Of a stretch of DNA of 64,000 bases, positions 52,482 through 60,901 are shown piece by piece. The position numbers were made by a program, and so were the translations under genes. The stretch spans positions 153,888-217,887 of the forward strand of contig NZ_BMNH01000010.1 of NCBI RefSeq assembly GCF_014646355.1, in the 5' to 3' direction. The notes beneath the pieces are model-generated. The model made no database searches, was not told the DNA's origin, and was given only the letters and a program-made list of their open reading frames with translations. The first letter of the stretch is position 1. Each line of letters opens with the position of its first letter. This DNA is from Nonomuraea cavernae (GTDB lineage: Bacteria > Actinomycetota > Actinomycetes > Streptosporangiales > Streptosporangiaceae).

Positions 52482-53315
52482 ATGATGAGCACTCTGCGCC
52501 TGCGCGGCCGGGAGTTCGGCCCGGGGGAGCACGCCGTGATGGCCGTGGTCAACCGCACGCCCGACTCCTTCTTCGACAAGGGCCGCACCTACGGCTTCGA
52601 CGCCGCGATCGAGGCGGTGGACCGGGCGGTCGAGGGCGGCGCCGACATCGTCGACATCGGCGGCGTCAAGGCCGGTCCCGGCGACGAGGTCGACGCCCGC
52701 GAGGAGATCCGCCGGGTCGCCGACCTGGTCGAGGCCGTCCGCGAGCGGCATCCCCGGCTGCTCGTCAGCGTCGACACCTGGCGGGCCGAGGTCGGCGAGG
52801 TGGTCGCCAGGGCCGGCGCCGACCTGCTCAACGACACCTGGGGCGGCGTCGATCCCGGCCTGGCCGGAGTGGCCGCCAGGCACGGCATCGGGCTGGTCTG
52901 CGCGCACGCCGGGCGGGTCCGTCCCCGCACCCGCCCACACCGCATCGCCTACGACGACGTGGTGGCCGACGTCGTCTCCTACACCACGGCCCTGGCCGAG
53001 CGGGCCGTCGCCGCCGGGGTGCCGCGCGAGTCGATCCTCATCGACCCGGCGCACGACTTCGGCAAGAACACCTTCCACTCGCTGGAGGTCAGCCGCCGGC
53101 TCGGCGAGATGACCGCCACGGGCTGGCCGGTGCTGGTCGCCGTGTCCAACAAGGACTTCGTCGGCGAGACGCTGGGCGGGCTGCCGGTCGAGCGGCGGCA
53201 CGCGGGCACGATCGCCACCCTGGCGATCTCCGCCCTGCTCGGCGCGCGGGTCTTCCGCGTGCACGACGCGGCCTCGGCCACGACGGCGCTCGCCGAGCTG
53301 GCCCGCCTCAGCTGA
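52482..53315 (+). CDS. folP2: Dihydropteroate synthase paralogue FolP2
   Basis: 277 residues, TIM barrel of the DHPS family. The first pterin-site motif reads AVVNRTPDSFFDKG instead of the functional VxNVTPDSFSDGG. IVDIGGVKAGPGDEVD, LNDTWGGVDP, CAHAGRVRPRTRP and IDPAHDFGKNTFHSLE match mycobacterial FolP2, which was reported to lack DHPS activity. Its role may lie in another pterin-like or glycolipid-related reaction. ATG 52482 or 52485 can serve as start. The long upstream frame is not coding. Confidence 0.87.
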   Translation: MMSTLRLRGREFGPGEHAVMAVVNRTPDSFFDKGRTYGFDAAIEAVDRAVEGGADIVDIGGVKAGPGDEVDAREEIRRVADLVEAVRERHPRLLVSVDTWRAEVGEVVARAGADLLNDTWGGVDPGLAGVAARHGIGLVCAHAGRVRPRTRPHRIAYDDVVADVVSYTTALAERAVAAGVPRESILIDPAHDFGKNTFHSLEVSRRLGEMTATGWPVLVAVSNKDFVGETLGGLPVERRHAGTIATLAISALLGARVFRVHDAASATTALAELARLS

Positions 53316-53321
53316 GCGGGG

Positions 53322-54668
53322 TCACCCGGCCACGGGCAGCCGCACCACGGCGCGCAGCCCCGGCCCGGCGTCCTCCAGGCTCACCACGCCGCCGTGCGCG
53401 CGCACGGTCTCCTGGACGATCGCGAGACCCAGCCCGGCGCCGCCCTCGTCGCGGCTGCGCCCCGAGTCGAGCCGGGTGAACCGGTTGAACACCCGCTCCC
53501 GGTCCTCCTCCGGGATGCCCGGCCCGTCGTCGGTCACGGTCAGCACCCCGTCGGCGGTCAGCGCCACCTCCACCTTGGACGAGGTGTGCCGCACGGCGTT
53601 GTCCACCAGGTTGGTCAGCACCCTGCTCAGGTCGAGCGTGTCACCGCGGACCAGCACCGGGTCGCACACGGTCAGCCTGACCTCGCCGTGGCGCTCGGCG
53701 ATCTGCCGGACCACCTCGTCGAGCTGGACCGGCTCGTTCCTGGCGGGCACGCCGCCGCGCTCGTCGAGGCGGGCCAGCGCGAGCAGGTCCTCGGCCAGCC
53801 GCGACAGCCGCATGGCGTCCTCCAGCACGCCCTCGGCGGTCTCCGGCCAGTCCTGCCCCTCCGGATGGCCGAGCGCCACCTCCAGCTGGAGCCGGATGCT
53901 GGCCAGCGGGCTGCGCAGCTCGTGGGCGGCGTCGGAGACCAGCGCGCGCTGGCGCTGCTCGGCCTCCTCCAGCCGGGCCAGCATGCCGTTGAGCGTGGTC
54001 GCCAGCCAGTGCACCTCGTCGCGCGACTCGGGCACCGGCAGCCGGCGCGACCTGGCCGTGTGCGTGATCTCCGCCGCGCCCCGGCGCAGCGCGGTGATCG
54101 GGCGCAGCGTCCGGCCGATGATCAGCCAGCTGGCCGCGGCCAGCAGCACGATCAGCAGCGGCGTGCCCACGAACAGCACCCTGGCGGCCGTACCGAGACT
54201 GGTCTGGATCTCGCCCACCGGCCGGGCCGCGATCACCGTCTGCCCGCGGTCGGCGCGGAGCACCACCACCCGCAGTGGTCCCGGGATCGCGTAGGGCCGG
54301 CCGTCGACGAACGTCGCGCTGCCCTCGTGCAGCGCCCGTTCCCTGTCGTGGGCGGCGAGCAGGGGCACCAGCCGGTCGGCGCCGTAGGTGACGTGCGTGA
54401 TGCGGCCCGCGGCGTCGATCACCTGCACGATCGTGCCGTCGTGGGTGGTGATCGGGGTGGTCAGCGTGTCCGAGTCGGCCTGCACCCGGACGGTCTGCGC
54501 CTGCGCCCGAGTCGAGTCGTCGACCGTGTCGATCAGGGTCCGGTCGAGCACGGTGAGCAGCACCGACGCCGACACGGCCAGGGCCAGGGCGAGCACCGTG
54601 GCGGCCACCACGGTCAGCCTGAACCTCAGCCCCTGCCGCCGCCACCAGGCATAGGGGGAGTCAGCCAC
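53322..54668 (-). CDS. Sensor histidine kinase
   Basis: 448 residues. Membrane helix 1 at about 17-40, extracytoplasmic sensor to about 160, helix 2 to 185, then a HAMP linker (LRPITALRRGAAEI). The phospho-acceptor is His249 in SDAAHELRSPLASIRLQ. The ATPase boxes are NLVDNAVRH (N), VTDDGPGIP (G1) and GGAGLGLAIV (G2). Its start overlaps the response-regulator gene by 8 bp. The signal is unknown; the divergent LolA-like/ABC operon is the likely target and perhaps the source of the signal. Confidence 0.93.
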   Translation of the reverse strand: MADSPYAWWRRQGLRFRLTVVAATVLALALAVSASVLLTVLDRTLIDTVDDSTRAQAQTVRVQADSDTLTTPITTHDGTIVQVIDAAGRITHVTYGADRLVPLLAAHDRERALHEGSATFVDGRPYAIPGPLRVVVLRADRGQTVIAARPVGEIQTSLGTAARVLFVGTPLLIVLLAAASWLIIGRTLRPITALRRGAAEITHTARSRRLPVPESRDEVHWLATTLNGMLARLEEAEQRQRALVSDAAHELRSPLASIRLQLEVALGHPEGQDWPETAEGVLEDAMRLSRLAEDLLALARLDERGGVPARNEPVQLDEVVRQIAERHGEVRLTVCDPVLVRGDTLDLSRVLTNLVDNAVRHTSSKVEVALTADGVLTVTDDGPGIPEEDRERVFNRFTRLDSGRSRDEGGAGLGLAIVQETVRAHGGVVSLEDAGPGLRAVVRLPVAG

Positions 54669-55335
54669 CGTCGCCGGCCAGCCGGTAGCCCGCGCCGCGC
54701 ACGGTCTGCAGGGAGTTGCGGCCGAACGGGACGTCGATCTTGCGCCGCAGGTAGCCGACGTACACCTCGACCACGTTGGGATCGGTGTCGAAGGTGTCCC
54801 AGACGTGCTCCAGGATGTCGGTCTTCGACACGACCTCCTCGCGCCTGCGCAGCAGGTATTCGAGCAGCGCGAACTCCCGGGGCGTCAACTCGATCGGGCT
54901 CTCGCCGCGCAGCACCCTGCGCCGGGCCGGGTCGAGCGACAGGTCGCCCGCCGCCAGCACCGCCGGCCGCCGCCCGGAGTCGCGCCGCAGTAGCGCGCGC
55001 AGCCTGGCCACCAGCACCACGTAGGAGAACGGCTTGGTCAGGTAGTCGTCGGCGCCCAGGTCGAGCCCGTCGGCCATGTCGTACTCGCCGTCCTTCGCCG
55101 ACAGCATCAGGATCGGCACCCAGTTCTCCTCGGCGCGCAACTGCTTGCACACGTTGTAGCCGGACAGCCGGGGCAGCATGATGTCGAGCACCACCACGTC
55201 GTAGTCGCCGTGCCTGGCCTCGTGCAGCCCCTGCTCGCCGTCGTGGGCGAGGTCGACGGAGAAGCCCTCGGCCCGCAACCCCCGCTGCAACGCGGCGGCC
55301 ATCCGCCTTTCGTCTTCGACGACAAGCACTCTCAT
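54661..55335 (-). CDS. OmpR/PhoB-family response regulator
   Basis: 224 residues. Receiver domain with acidic pocket Glu7-Asp8, phosphorylation site Asp51 (VVLDIMLP) and Lys101 (TKPF). The winged-helix output domain contains ELTPREFALLEYLLRRREEVVSK and VEVYVGYLRRKID...LQTVRGAGYRL. First gene of the two-gene unit with the kinase. Its probable binding array lies just upstream, at 55360-55405. Confidence 0.95.
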   Translation of the reverse strand: MRVLVVEDERRMAAALQRGLRAEGFSVDLAHDGEQGLHEARHGDYDVVVLDIMLPRLSGYNVCKQLRAEENWVPILMLSAKDGEYDMADGLDLGADDYLTKPFSYVVLVARLRALLRRDSGRRPAVLAAGDLSLDPARRRVLRGESPIELTPREFALLEYLLRRREEVVSKTDILEHVWDTFDTDPNVVEVYVGYLRRKIDVPFGRNSLQTVRGAGYRLAGDGG

Positions 55336-55359
55336 GGCCCCGATCCTCCCGCTCCCGCC

Positions 55360-55405
55360 CTGAGACGACGCTGAGAAGGCTGAGAGGGGTCTCAGGCTGT
55401 CTCAG
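55360..55405. promoter_or_regulatory. Array of five CTGAGA half-sites
   Basis: CTGAGA at 55360, 55371 and 55380, then its complement TCTCAG at 55390 and 55400. Spacing is 9-11 bp, one helical turn, as expected for OmpR/PhoB dimers. The array sits between the response-regulator gene and the LolA-like gene. Confidence 0.65.
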
Positions 55406-55463
55406 GTTCGCCTAAGGATGCATCACGCAGGCTCTGGTCATCGACATACCGTTAAGGAGTGAG

Positions 55464-56621
55464 ATGCGTAAAGGCACGTTCGTGAGGTGGGGAGTCCCGA
55501 TCGCCGCCGCCGCCGTGATCGGAGCCGCGATCGGCGCCGGCCCCGTCGTCGCCGCGGTGAGCGGCGATCCGGCGCTGCCCGAGCGTTCGGCACAGCAACT
55601 GCTCGCCGACGCCGTGGCCGCCGTCGAGAGAACCGATGGCCCGCTGCCGATGTCCGGCACCGTCCGGCAGACCGCGTCACTCGGCCTGCCCGCGCTGCCC
55701 CAGATGGGCGGCGAGTCCCCGCTCGCCCTGCTGTCGGGCTCGCACGAGGTGAAGGTCTGGTACGGCGCGCAGGACAGGCTCAGGGTGGCGATGCCGACCC
55801 ACATGAACGAGACCAACCTCATCGTCAACGGCGACGAGGCCTGGTACTGGGACAGCGACGGCAACACCGCCACCAAGATCAAGATCAAGGCGGGCGCCGG
55901 CTGGGCGCACGAACCGGCCACGCCCGCGCCCACGCCGTCCGACCTGACCCCGCAGGCCGCGGCGGCGAAGGTGCTGGCCAAGGCCGAGGAGCACACCGCG
56001 ATCGGCGTCACCAACACCGCCGAGGTGGCCGGCCGTCCCGCCTACCAGCTGGTGCTGCGGCCGAAGGCCGAGGCCTCGCTGGTGCAGGAGGTGCGCCTGG
56101 CGCTCGACGGCGAGACCTACGTCCCGCTGCGGGTGCAGGTGTACGCCAAGGGCTCGGCCGAGCCGGCCTTCGAGGTGGGCTTCACCCAGGTGACGTTCAC
56201 CCCGCCCGCCGAGGAGAACTTCGTCTTCACCCCGCCCGCCGGCGCCAAGGTTGAGGAGCAGACCCTCGGCGAGGTGATCTCCGACGGCAAGGCCGGCGAG
56301 CACACGGGCGAGCACACCGGGGACGCCAAGGCCGCCAAGGACCTGAAGGTCGTCGGCGAGGGCTGGAGCGGCGTGGTGGTGGCCCCGATGCCGGACCTCG
56401 GCTCGCTGCCGGCCGAGGCGCCCGGCGGCCAGGGCGACCCGGCGGAGGCCAAGGCGCTCCTGGACAACGTGCTCAAGTCCGCCACCCCGGTGAGCGGCAC
56501 GTGGGGCTCGGGCAAGCTGATCACCACCAAGCTGGTCACGGTCCTGCTGACCGACGACGGCCGCCTGCTGGCCGGCGCGGTCACTCCGGAGGAGATCGTC
56601 CGGGTGGCGGGCACCAGGTGA
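55464..56621 (+). CDS. LolA/RseB-like exported lipoprotein-carrier-fold protein
   Basis: 385 residues. The N-terminal signal or anchor helix is VPIAAAAVIGAAIGAGPVVAAV. The mature part starts with a helix, SAQQLLADAVAAVERTDG, followed by beta strands typical of the LolA/RseB barrel (KVWYGAQDRLRVAMP, LIVNGDEAWYWDSDG, PAYQLVLRPK, YVPLRVQVYAKG, FEVGFTQVTF). The last 100 residues are an added domain. A role in sensing or carrying lipids at the membrane is likely. AAGGAG precedes ATG 55464. Its stop overlaps or abuts the ABC ATPase start; one operon. Confidence 0.8.
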   Translation: MRKGTFVRWGVPIAAAAVIGAAIGAGPVVAAVSGDPALPERSAQQLLADAVAAVERTDGPLPMSGTVRQTASLGLPALPQMGGESPLALLSGSHEVKVWYGAQDRLRVAMPTHMNETNLIVNGDEAWYWDSDGNTATKIKIKAGAGWAHEPATPAPTPSDLTPQAAAAKVLAKAEEHTAIGVTNTAEVAGRPAYQLVLRPKAEASLVQEVRLALDGETYVPLRVQVYAKGSAEPAFEVGFTQVTFTPPAEENFVFTPPAGAKVEEQTLGEVISDGKAGEHTGEHTGDAKAAKDLKVVGEGWSGVVVAPMPDLGSLPAEAPGGQGDPAEAKALLDNVLKSATPVSGTWGSGKLITTKLVTVLLTDDGRLLAGAVTPEEIVRVAGTR

Positions 56622-57592
56622 CCGTCATGACGCGCGAAGCGGGGGCGCCCTTCGGGGCGGCCCCGCCCTCCGCCGGGGCCGCCATCGTCACGCGCGGCCT
56701 GACCAAGCGCTTCCGCGGCGGCCAGGTCGCGGTCGACTCCCTCGACCTCGACGTGCCGCGCGGCTCGGTCTACGGCTTCCTCGGGCCCAACGGCTCGGGC
56801 AAGACCACGACCATCCGGATGCTGCTCGGCCTCGTCGCGCCCACCGCCGGGGAGCACACCCTGCTCGGCCTGCCGCTGGCCGGCGCGCTGCCCAGGGTGG
56901 GGGCGCTGGTCGAGGGCCCCGCCTTCTACCCCTACCTGTCGGGCGAGGCCAACCTGCGCCGCTTCGACGCCGCCGACCCCACCGCCTCCGGCGCCACCGT
57001 CAGGCGGCGTGTCGGCGAGGCGCTCGACCGGGTCGGGCTCGGCGCCGCGGCGGGCAAGCGCTACCGCAACTACTCGCTCGGCATGCGCCAGCGCCTGGCC
57101 ATCGCCGCGGCCCTGCTCGGGCCGCGTGAGCTGCTCGTCCTCGACGAGCCGACCAACGGGCTCGACCCGCAGGGCACCCGCGAGGTGCGCGCGCTGGTCA
57201 AGGAGATCGCCGCCGACGGCACCACCGTCTTCGTCTCCTCGCACCTGCTGGCCGAGGTGGAGCAGATGTGCACGCACGCCGCGATCATGAGCACCGGCCG
57301 GCTGGTCGCGCAGGGAACGATCGCCTCGCTCAGCGGTGGCCAGGTCAGCCGCGTCAGGATCGAGACGCCCGACCCGGCCGGCGCCGCGCGGGTGCTCGCC
57401 GCGCTCGGCCTGGCCGACGTGCGCGCCACGGACGCGGAGGTCACGGCCGAGCTCGGCGGCCACGCGCCCGAGCGGGTCAACGCCGCGCTGGTCGGCGAGG
57501 GCGTCGCCGTACGAGGGCTCTCGGTCGTACGGCCGAGCCTGGAGGACGTGTTCGTCGGACTGACGGGAGAGGGATTCGATGTCGACGGCTGA
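56618..57592 (+). CDS. ABC transporter ATP-binding protein
   Basis: 324 residues from GTG 56618, which overlaps the LolA-like stop by 4 bp (ATG 56627 is the alternative). Walker A GPNGSGKTT; a degenerate signature, YSLGMRQRLAIA; Walker B LLVLDEPTNGLDPQGTRE; H-loop VSSHLLAEVEQMC. The VEGPAFYPYLSGEANLR segment is typical of BcrA/lantibiotic-type exporters. It works with the permease that follows, overlapping by 14 bp. Confidence 0.92.
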   Translation: MTVMTREAGAPFGAAPPSAGAAIVTRGLTKRFRGGQVAVDSLDLDVPRGSVYGFLGPNGSGKTTTIRMLLGLVAPTAGEHTLLGLPLAGALPRVGALVEGPAFYPYLSGEANLRRFDAADPTASGATVRRRVGEALDRVGLGAAAGKRYRNYSLGMRQRLAIAAALLGPRELLVLDEPTNGLDPQGTREVRALVKEIAADGTTVFVSSHLLAEVEQMCTHAAIMSTGRLVAQGTIASLSGGQVSRVRIETPDPAGAARVLAALGLADVRATDAEVTAELGGHAPERVNAALVGEGVAVRGLSVVRPSLEDVFVGLTGEGFDVDG

Positions 57593-58514
57593 GACGCGGA
57601 CGCGCACGACACCGGGGCTCGTGCCGGTGCCCGAGACCTCGCGCGCCACCGAGCGCCGGCCGCCCGAGCCGCCGGCGGGCGCGGTGCCGCCGCGGCGCTC
57701 CTCCTCGGCGTTCTGGCGGCTGCTCGGCTCCGAACTGGGCCTGACCTTCCGCCGCCCGCGCAACCTGGTGATGCTCGGGGTGCTGGCCGGCGTGCCCGTC
57801 GTGATGGGGGTGGCGCTGCGGCTGGTCGCGGCCGACGCGGAGTTGGGCGGGATCGTGACGTCGGTCGCGGGCAACAGCCTCATGCTGACGTTCGCCTCGC
57901 TGTCCTTCCTCGTCGTGCTGCTGATGCCGGTCGCGGTCGCCATGGTCGCGGGCGACGCGATCGCCGGCGAGGCGGGCACCGGGACCCTGCGCTACCTGCT
58001 GGCCGCGCCCGCCGGGCGCACCCGGCTACTGGCGGTCAAGTACCTCAACGCGGTGGTCTTCTCCTTCGCCGTGACGGCCGTGGTGGCGCTGTCCGCGCTG
58101 GTGACGGGGCTGATCATGTTCCCGGTCGGGCCGGTGACGCTGCTGTCGGGCACCACCGTGCCGGTGGCCGAGGGGCTGCTGCGGATCCTGATCAGCGTCG
58201 GTTACGTCGGCGCCGGGATGGCCGCGCTGGCCGCGGTCGCGCTGGCGCTGTCGACGTTCACCGAGGTGTCCATCGGCGCGGTCGCGGGCACCATGGTGAT
58301 CGTCATCGTCTCGCAGGTGCTGCGCGCCATCCCGCAGTTCGACGGCCTGGCCGACTATCTGCTGCCGGCGCGCTGGACGGGTTTCGACGGGGCGCTGCGC
58401 AGCCCGATCGATACCGGCGCCATGGCGGAGGGGCTGCTCACCTTCGGCGCCTACATCGTGCTGTCCGGATCCGTGGCCTGGGCGCGTTTCTCCGGCAAGG
58501 ACATCACCTCCTGA
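57579..58514 (+). CDS. ABC-2 type permease
   Basis: 311 residues. A Pro-rich cytoplasmic head of 45 residues, then about six helices (NLVMLGVLAGVPVVMGVALRL, SLSFLVVLLMPVAVAMVAGD, FSFAVTAVVALSALVTGLIMF and others). GDAIAGEAGTGTLRYLLAAPAGRTRLLAVKYLNA is the conserved ABC-2 coupling segment. Last gene of the LolA-like/ABC operon facing the two-component system. Confidence 0.9.
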   Translation: MSTAETRTRTTPGLVPVPETSRATERRPPEPPAGAVPPRRSSSAFWRLLGSELGLTFRRPRNLVMLGVLAGVPVVMGVALRLVAADAELGGIVTSVAGNSLMLTFASLSFLVVLLMPVAVAMVAGDAIAGEAGTGTLRYLLAAPAGRTRLLAVKYLNAVVFSFAVTAVVALSALVTGLIMFPVGPVTLLSGTTVPVAEGLLRILISVGYVGAGMAALAAVALALSTFTEVSIGAVAGTMVIVIVSQVLRAIPQFDGLADYLLPARWTGFDGALRSPIDTGAMAEGLLTFGAYIVLSGSVAWARFSGKDITS

Positions 58515-58536
58515 CGGGTGCCCGGCGATGACGGAC

Positions 58537-58561
58537 GTTTCCTCCTGACCTGTGCGGATAG
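58537..58561 (+). promoter_or_regulatory. Candidate SigB-type promoter before csbD
   Basis: GTTT (58537) and GGATAG (58556) are 15 nt apart, near the actinobacterial stress-sigma pattern GNNT-N14-16-GGGTAY. CsbD genes are classic general-stress targets. Confidence 0.35.
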
Positions 58562-58602
58562 GGGTGTCGTGGCCAACGCAACCACGAGAGAGAGGCACCC
58601 AC

Positions 58603-58797
58603 ATGGGAACCGACGACAAGTTCGCCCACAAGGCCGAGGAGCTCAAGGGCCGGGCCAAGGAGAACGTCGGAGACCTCACCGACGACGAGCGGCTGCAGGC
58701 CGAGGGCCGCGCCGAGCGGACCAAGGGCGGCGTCAAGCAGGCGGGTGAGAAGGTCAAGGACGCCGGCAAAAAGATCAAGGACACGTTCAAGAAGTGA
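58603..58797 (+). CDS. CsbD-like general stress protein
   Basis: 64 residues, highly charged: DKFAHKAEELKGRAKENVGDLT, then ERLQAEGRAERTKGGVKQAGEK, the CsbD family pattern. Small, hydrophilic and probably disordered, made under general stress. ATG 58603 has AGAGAGAGG upstream. Followed by a strong terminator. Confidence 0.9.
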   Translation: MGTDDKFAHKAEELKGRAKENVGDLTDDERLQAEGRAERTKGGVKQAGEKVKDAGKKIKDTFKK

Positions 58798-58809
58798 GGC
58801 AGGCACCGC

Positions 58810-58844
58810 GGACGGCGGGCGCCCCGGCCGGGCGCCCGCCGTCC
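58810..58844. terminator. Bidirectional terminator after csbD and ycnI
   Basis: Perfect 15-bp stem (GGACGGCGGGCGCCC, 58810-58824, with its complement at 58830-58844) and a 5-nt loop, located between the two convergent stops. Confidence 0.85.
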
Positions 58845-58849
58845 GTCTG

Positions 58850-59557
58850 TCATGCGGGGCGCCGGCGCAGCGCCAGGGCGGCGACCACGAGGCCGATCAC
58901 GCCGAGCGCGAGCCCCGCGCCGCCCAGCACCCGGGCGGTGCCGTCGGAGGCGGCCGTGACCGTGGCCACCCGCGCCACCTGGGGAGCCGCGCCCGTGGCC
59001 GAGACGGGCGCCGTGGCCCCCTCCTTGGCGGCGGGCGTGAGCTTCAGCAGGGGGGCGGGATGCTCGGCCTCGGTGCCGTCGGCCTTGGGCGCGTCGGACC
59101 AGTCGACGACCTCGCCGCCGGAGTAGGTCTGCTTGGTCGGGAAGATCAACTGGTCGACGCTCTCGGGCAGGCGGCCCATGGACACCTCGAACTCCTGGAA
59201 CTCGCCCTTGCCGATCTTGCCGCCCTCCCAGACGACCTTGCTGACCGATTCGGTGAGCTCGCCGTACTCGGTCTTGACCGGCGAGGGCAGCTTGCTCTCG
59301 GTGACCTTGACGCTCCACCCCGGCACCGGCTTGACCGAGACGAACGCCAGCGGGTGCTCGACGGGGAAGGAGACCTCGATCTTCACGGTCGAGGCGTCGT
59401 CGCGCTCGTTGGGCACCCGGAAGGCGACCTTGGTGAACCCGCCCTGCTCGGCGGTGCCGGGGTTGATGGTGACGTGGGCGAGGGCGGGCAGCGAGAGGCC
59501 GACGGTGACGGCGGTGGCGGCGGCGAGCACCGTCGCGGCACGGCGAACGAAGGACAT
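58850..59557 (-). CDS. YcnI/DUF1775 copper-binding-type exported protein
   Basis: 235 residues. The signal peptide ends ...LSLPALA with the mature protein beginning HVTINPGTAEQGGFTKVAFRVPNE. In YcnI this N-terminal His, with a conserved Glu, binds Cu(II). ESFPVEHPLAF-like strands and FPTKQTYSGGEVVDWSD complete the domain. A C-terminal membrane helix (GGAGLALGVIGLVVAALAL) anchors it outside. ATG 59557 opens the signal peptide. The next gene upstream is a membrane protein, not the usual CopC/CopD. Confidence 0.9.
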   Translation of the reverse strand: MSFVRRAATVLAAATAVTVGLSLPALAHVTINPGTAEQGGFTKVAFRVPNERDDASTVKIEVSFPVEHPLAFVSVKPVPGWSVKVTESKLPSPVKTEYGELTESVSKVVWEGGKIGKGEFQEFEVSMGRLPESVDQLIFPTKQTYSGGEVVDWSDAPKADGTEAEHPAPLLKLTPAAKEGATAPVSATGAAPQVARVATVTAASDGTARVLGGAGLALGVIGLVVAALALRRRPA

Positions 59558-59603
59558 GGCGAATCTCCACTTGACTGGTCGAGGAAGTAACGGGGGTCGG
59601 CGA

Positions 59604-60143
59604 TCAGGCGGGAAGTGGAGGACCACGCCTGGCGACGGAGTGCCGCAGCGCCGGATCGGGCGGGACGTCGCGGGCCCGCACGACGACGGTGGCGGCCGGA
59701 CGCGCGAGGGGGAGGGGCGGCGGCCAAAGCAGGACGAGAGGGCGGACCAGGCGGCGCAGCGTCGCCCACAGCGCGGCCTCGCCGCGTGCCAGCCACCAGC
59801 CGGTGAGGGCGGTGGCGGTCAGGTGGGCCAGCAGCATGCCGACGTCGTTGCCGAAGCCCCGGCCGTGGAGGTGGGCCGCGACGTAGCCGGTGCCGTCGTC
59901 GCCGCCGAACAACTCGTGCAGCCCCAGTTGCGCGCAGACCAGCGCGACGTTGATCGTGGCGGTCGAGCGCTCCCGGCCGCCCAGTGCCAGGGCCGGCGCG
60001 AACACCGCGCCGAGACCGAGCGCCGCGACCCACGGAGCGGGCGTGGAGCCGCCGCTCACCGCGTGAGCCAGCGCGGCGAGCGTCACGCAGACGGCGGCGA
60101 AGGCGGCCGTCCGCGCGAGCCTCAGGGGAAGTTCGGCGCGCAT
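59604..60143 (-). CDS. Small membrane protein, partner of ycnI
   Basis: 179 residues with about four helices: AAFAAVCVTLAALAHAV, WVAALGLGAVFAPALAL, INVALVCAQLGLHELF and a later LLAHLTATALTGWWLA. His-rich spots (LHELFGG, AAHLHGRGFG, LLAHLTA) could bind metal. The pattern is common next to ycnI in actinomycetes. Start ATG 60143. Probably one operon with ycnI, 46 bp away. Confidence 0.7.
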   Translation of the reverse strand: MRAELPLRLARTAAFAAVCVTLAALAHAVSGGSTPAPWVAALGLGAVFAPALALGGRERSTATINVALVCAQLGLHELFGGDDGTGYVAAHLHGRGFGNDVGMLLAHLTATALTGWWLARGEAALWATLRRLVRPLVLLWPPPLPLARPAATVVVRARDVPPDPALRHSVARRGPPLPA

Positions 60144-60261
60144 GAGTGTGCCACATGATCTCACGCGCACCCCCTCGATGGGACGGCTACCGGCAAGCTG
60201 CCCAATACCTGGTTGATTTACGGCTTTTGTCGCTAAGGTCGAGCCGATACGTCGACTTGGG

Positions 60262-60744
60262 GTGAGAACGTTGCGGCATTTCGCTGGTCTGCTCATCGGG
60301 ATCGTGGTCACGGCGGCCGTGGTGGGAGGCGGGGGATGGGCCGTCCAGCAGGCGCTGGGCAACGCGCAGGCCGCCCCCGCCGGCGGGCAGAAGCTGTGGA
60401 TCGCGCTCGGCGCGATGGCCGCGGTCGGCCTGGTGGTGGGCCTGGTGGTGGCGGGCCGCGTCTCGCCGCTGGCCACGTTCCTGCCCGCGATGGCGCTGCT
60501 GGCGTGGACGGTCGTGTACGCCCTCGACATGAACCGCGCCCTGTCCCTCGTCCCCGACCAGCCGTCGGTGAACCAACTGGTCAGGGAGGCCGGATCCGGC
60601 GCGAAGACGCTGCTCTCCACGGGCACGTTCGCGCTGCTCGGAGTGGCCCTGTTCATCCCCGTGCTGATGCCCTCCCGGTGGGCGCGGCAGCATGACGACC
60701 TCGACGACGACTACGAGGAGAGCCCGCAGGGCGGCTACTACTGA
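60262..60744 (+). CDS. Small polytopic membrane protein, unknown
   Basis: 160 residues from GTG 60262. Four hydrophobic stretches: FAGLLIGIVVTAAVVGGGGWAV, LWIALGAMAAVGLVVGLVVA, LATFLPAMALLAWTVVYAL and TGTFALLGVALFIPVLM. It ends in an acidic tail, RQHDDLDDDYEESPQGGYY. No family recognised. Its promoter region is shared with the divergent small membrane protein. Confidence 0.7.
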   Translation: MRTLRHFAGLLIGIVVTAAVVGGGGWAVQQALGNAQAAPAGGQKLWIALGAMAAVGLVVGLVVAGRVSPLATFLPAMALLAWTVVYALDMNRALSLVPDQPSVNQLVREAGSGAKTLLSTGTFALLGVALFIPVLMPSRWARQHDDLDDDYEESPQGGYY

Positions 60745-60901
60745 TCCCTCGTGCCGTCCGCGCCCGGCCCACCTCGCGCAACGAGATGACAACCCGGAAC
60801 CGGCACGCGATACATGCCCGAAACATCCGGGTAAGCGATGAGATACATACTTGTGAGTAGAGCAGCGTTCCGCGGGGAAAGGATTCCTCGGAGGACCGAG
60901 C

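Noticed and set aside
53322..55181. 595-codon plus-strand frame across the two-component genes
   Set aside because: Shadow of the kinase and regulator, both of which show every catalytic motif on the minus strand.
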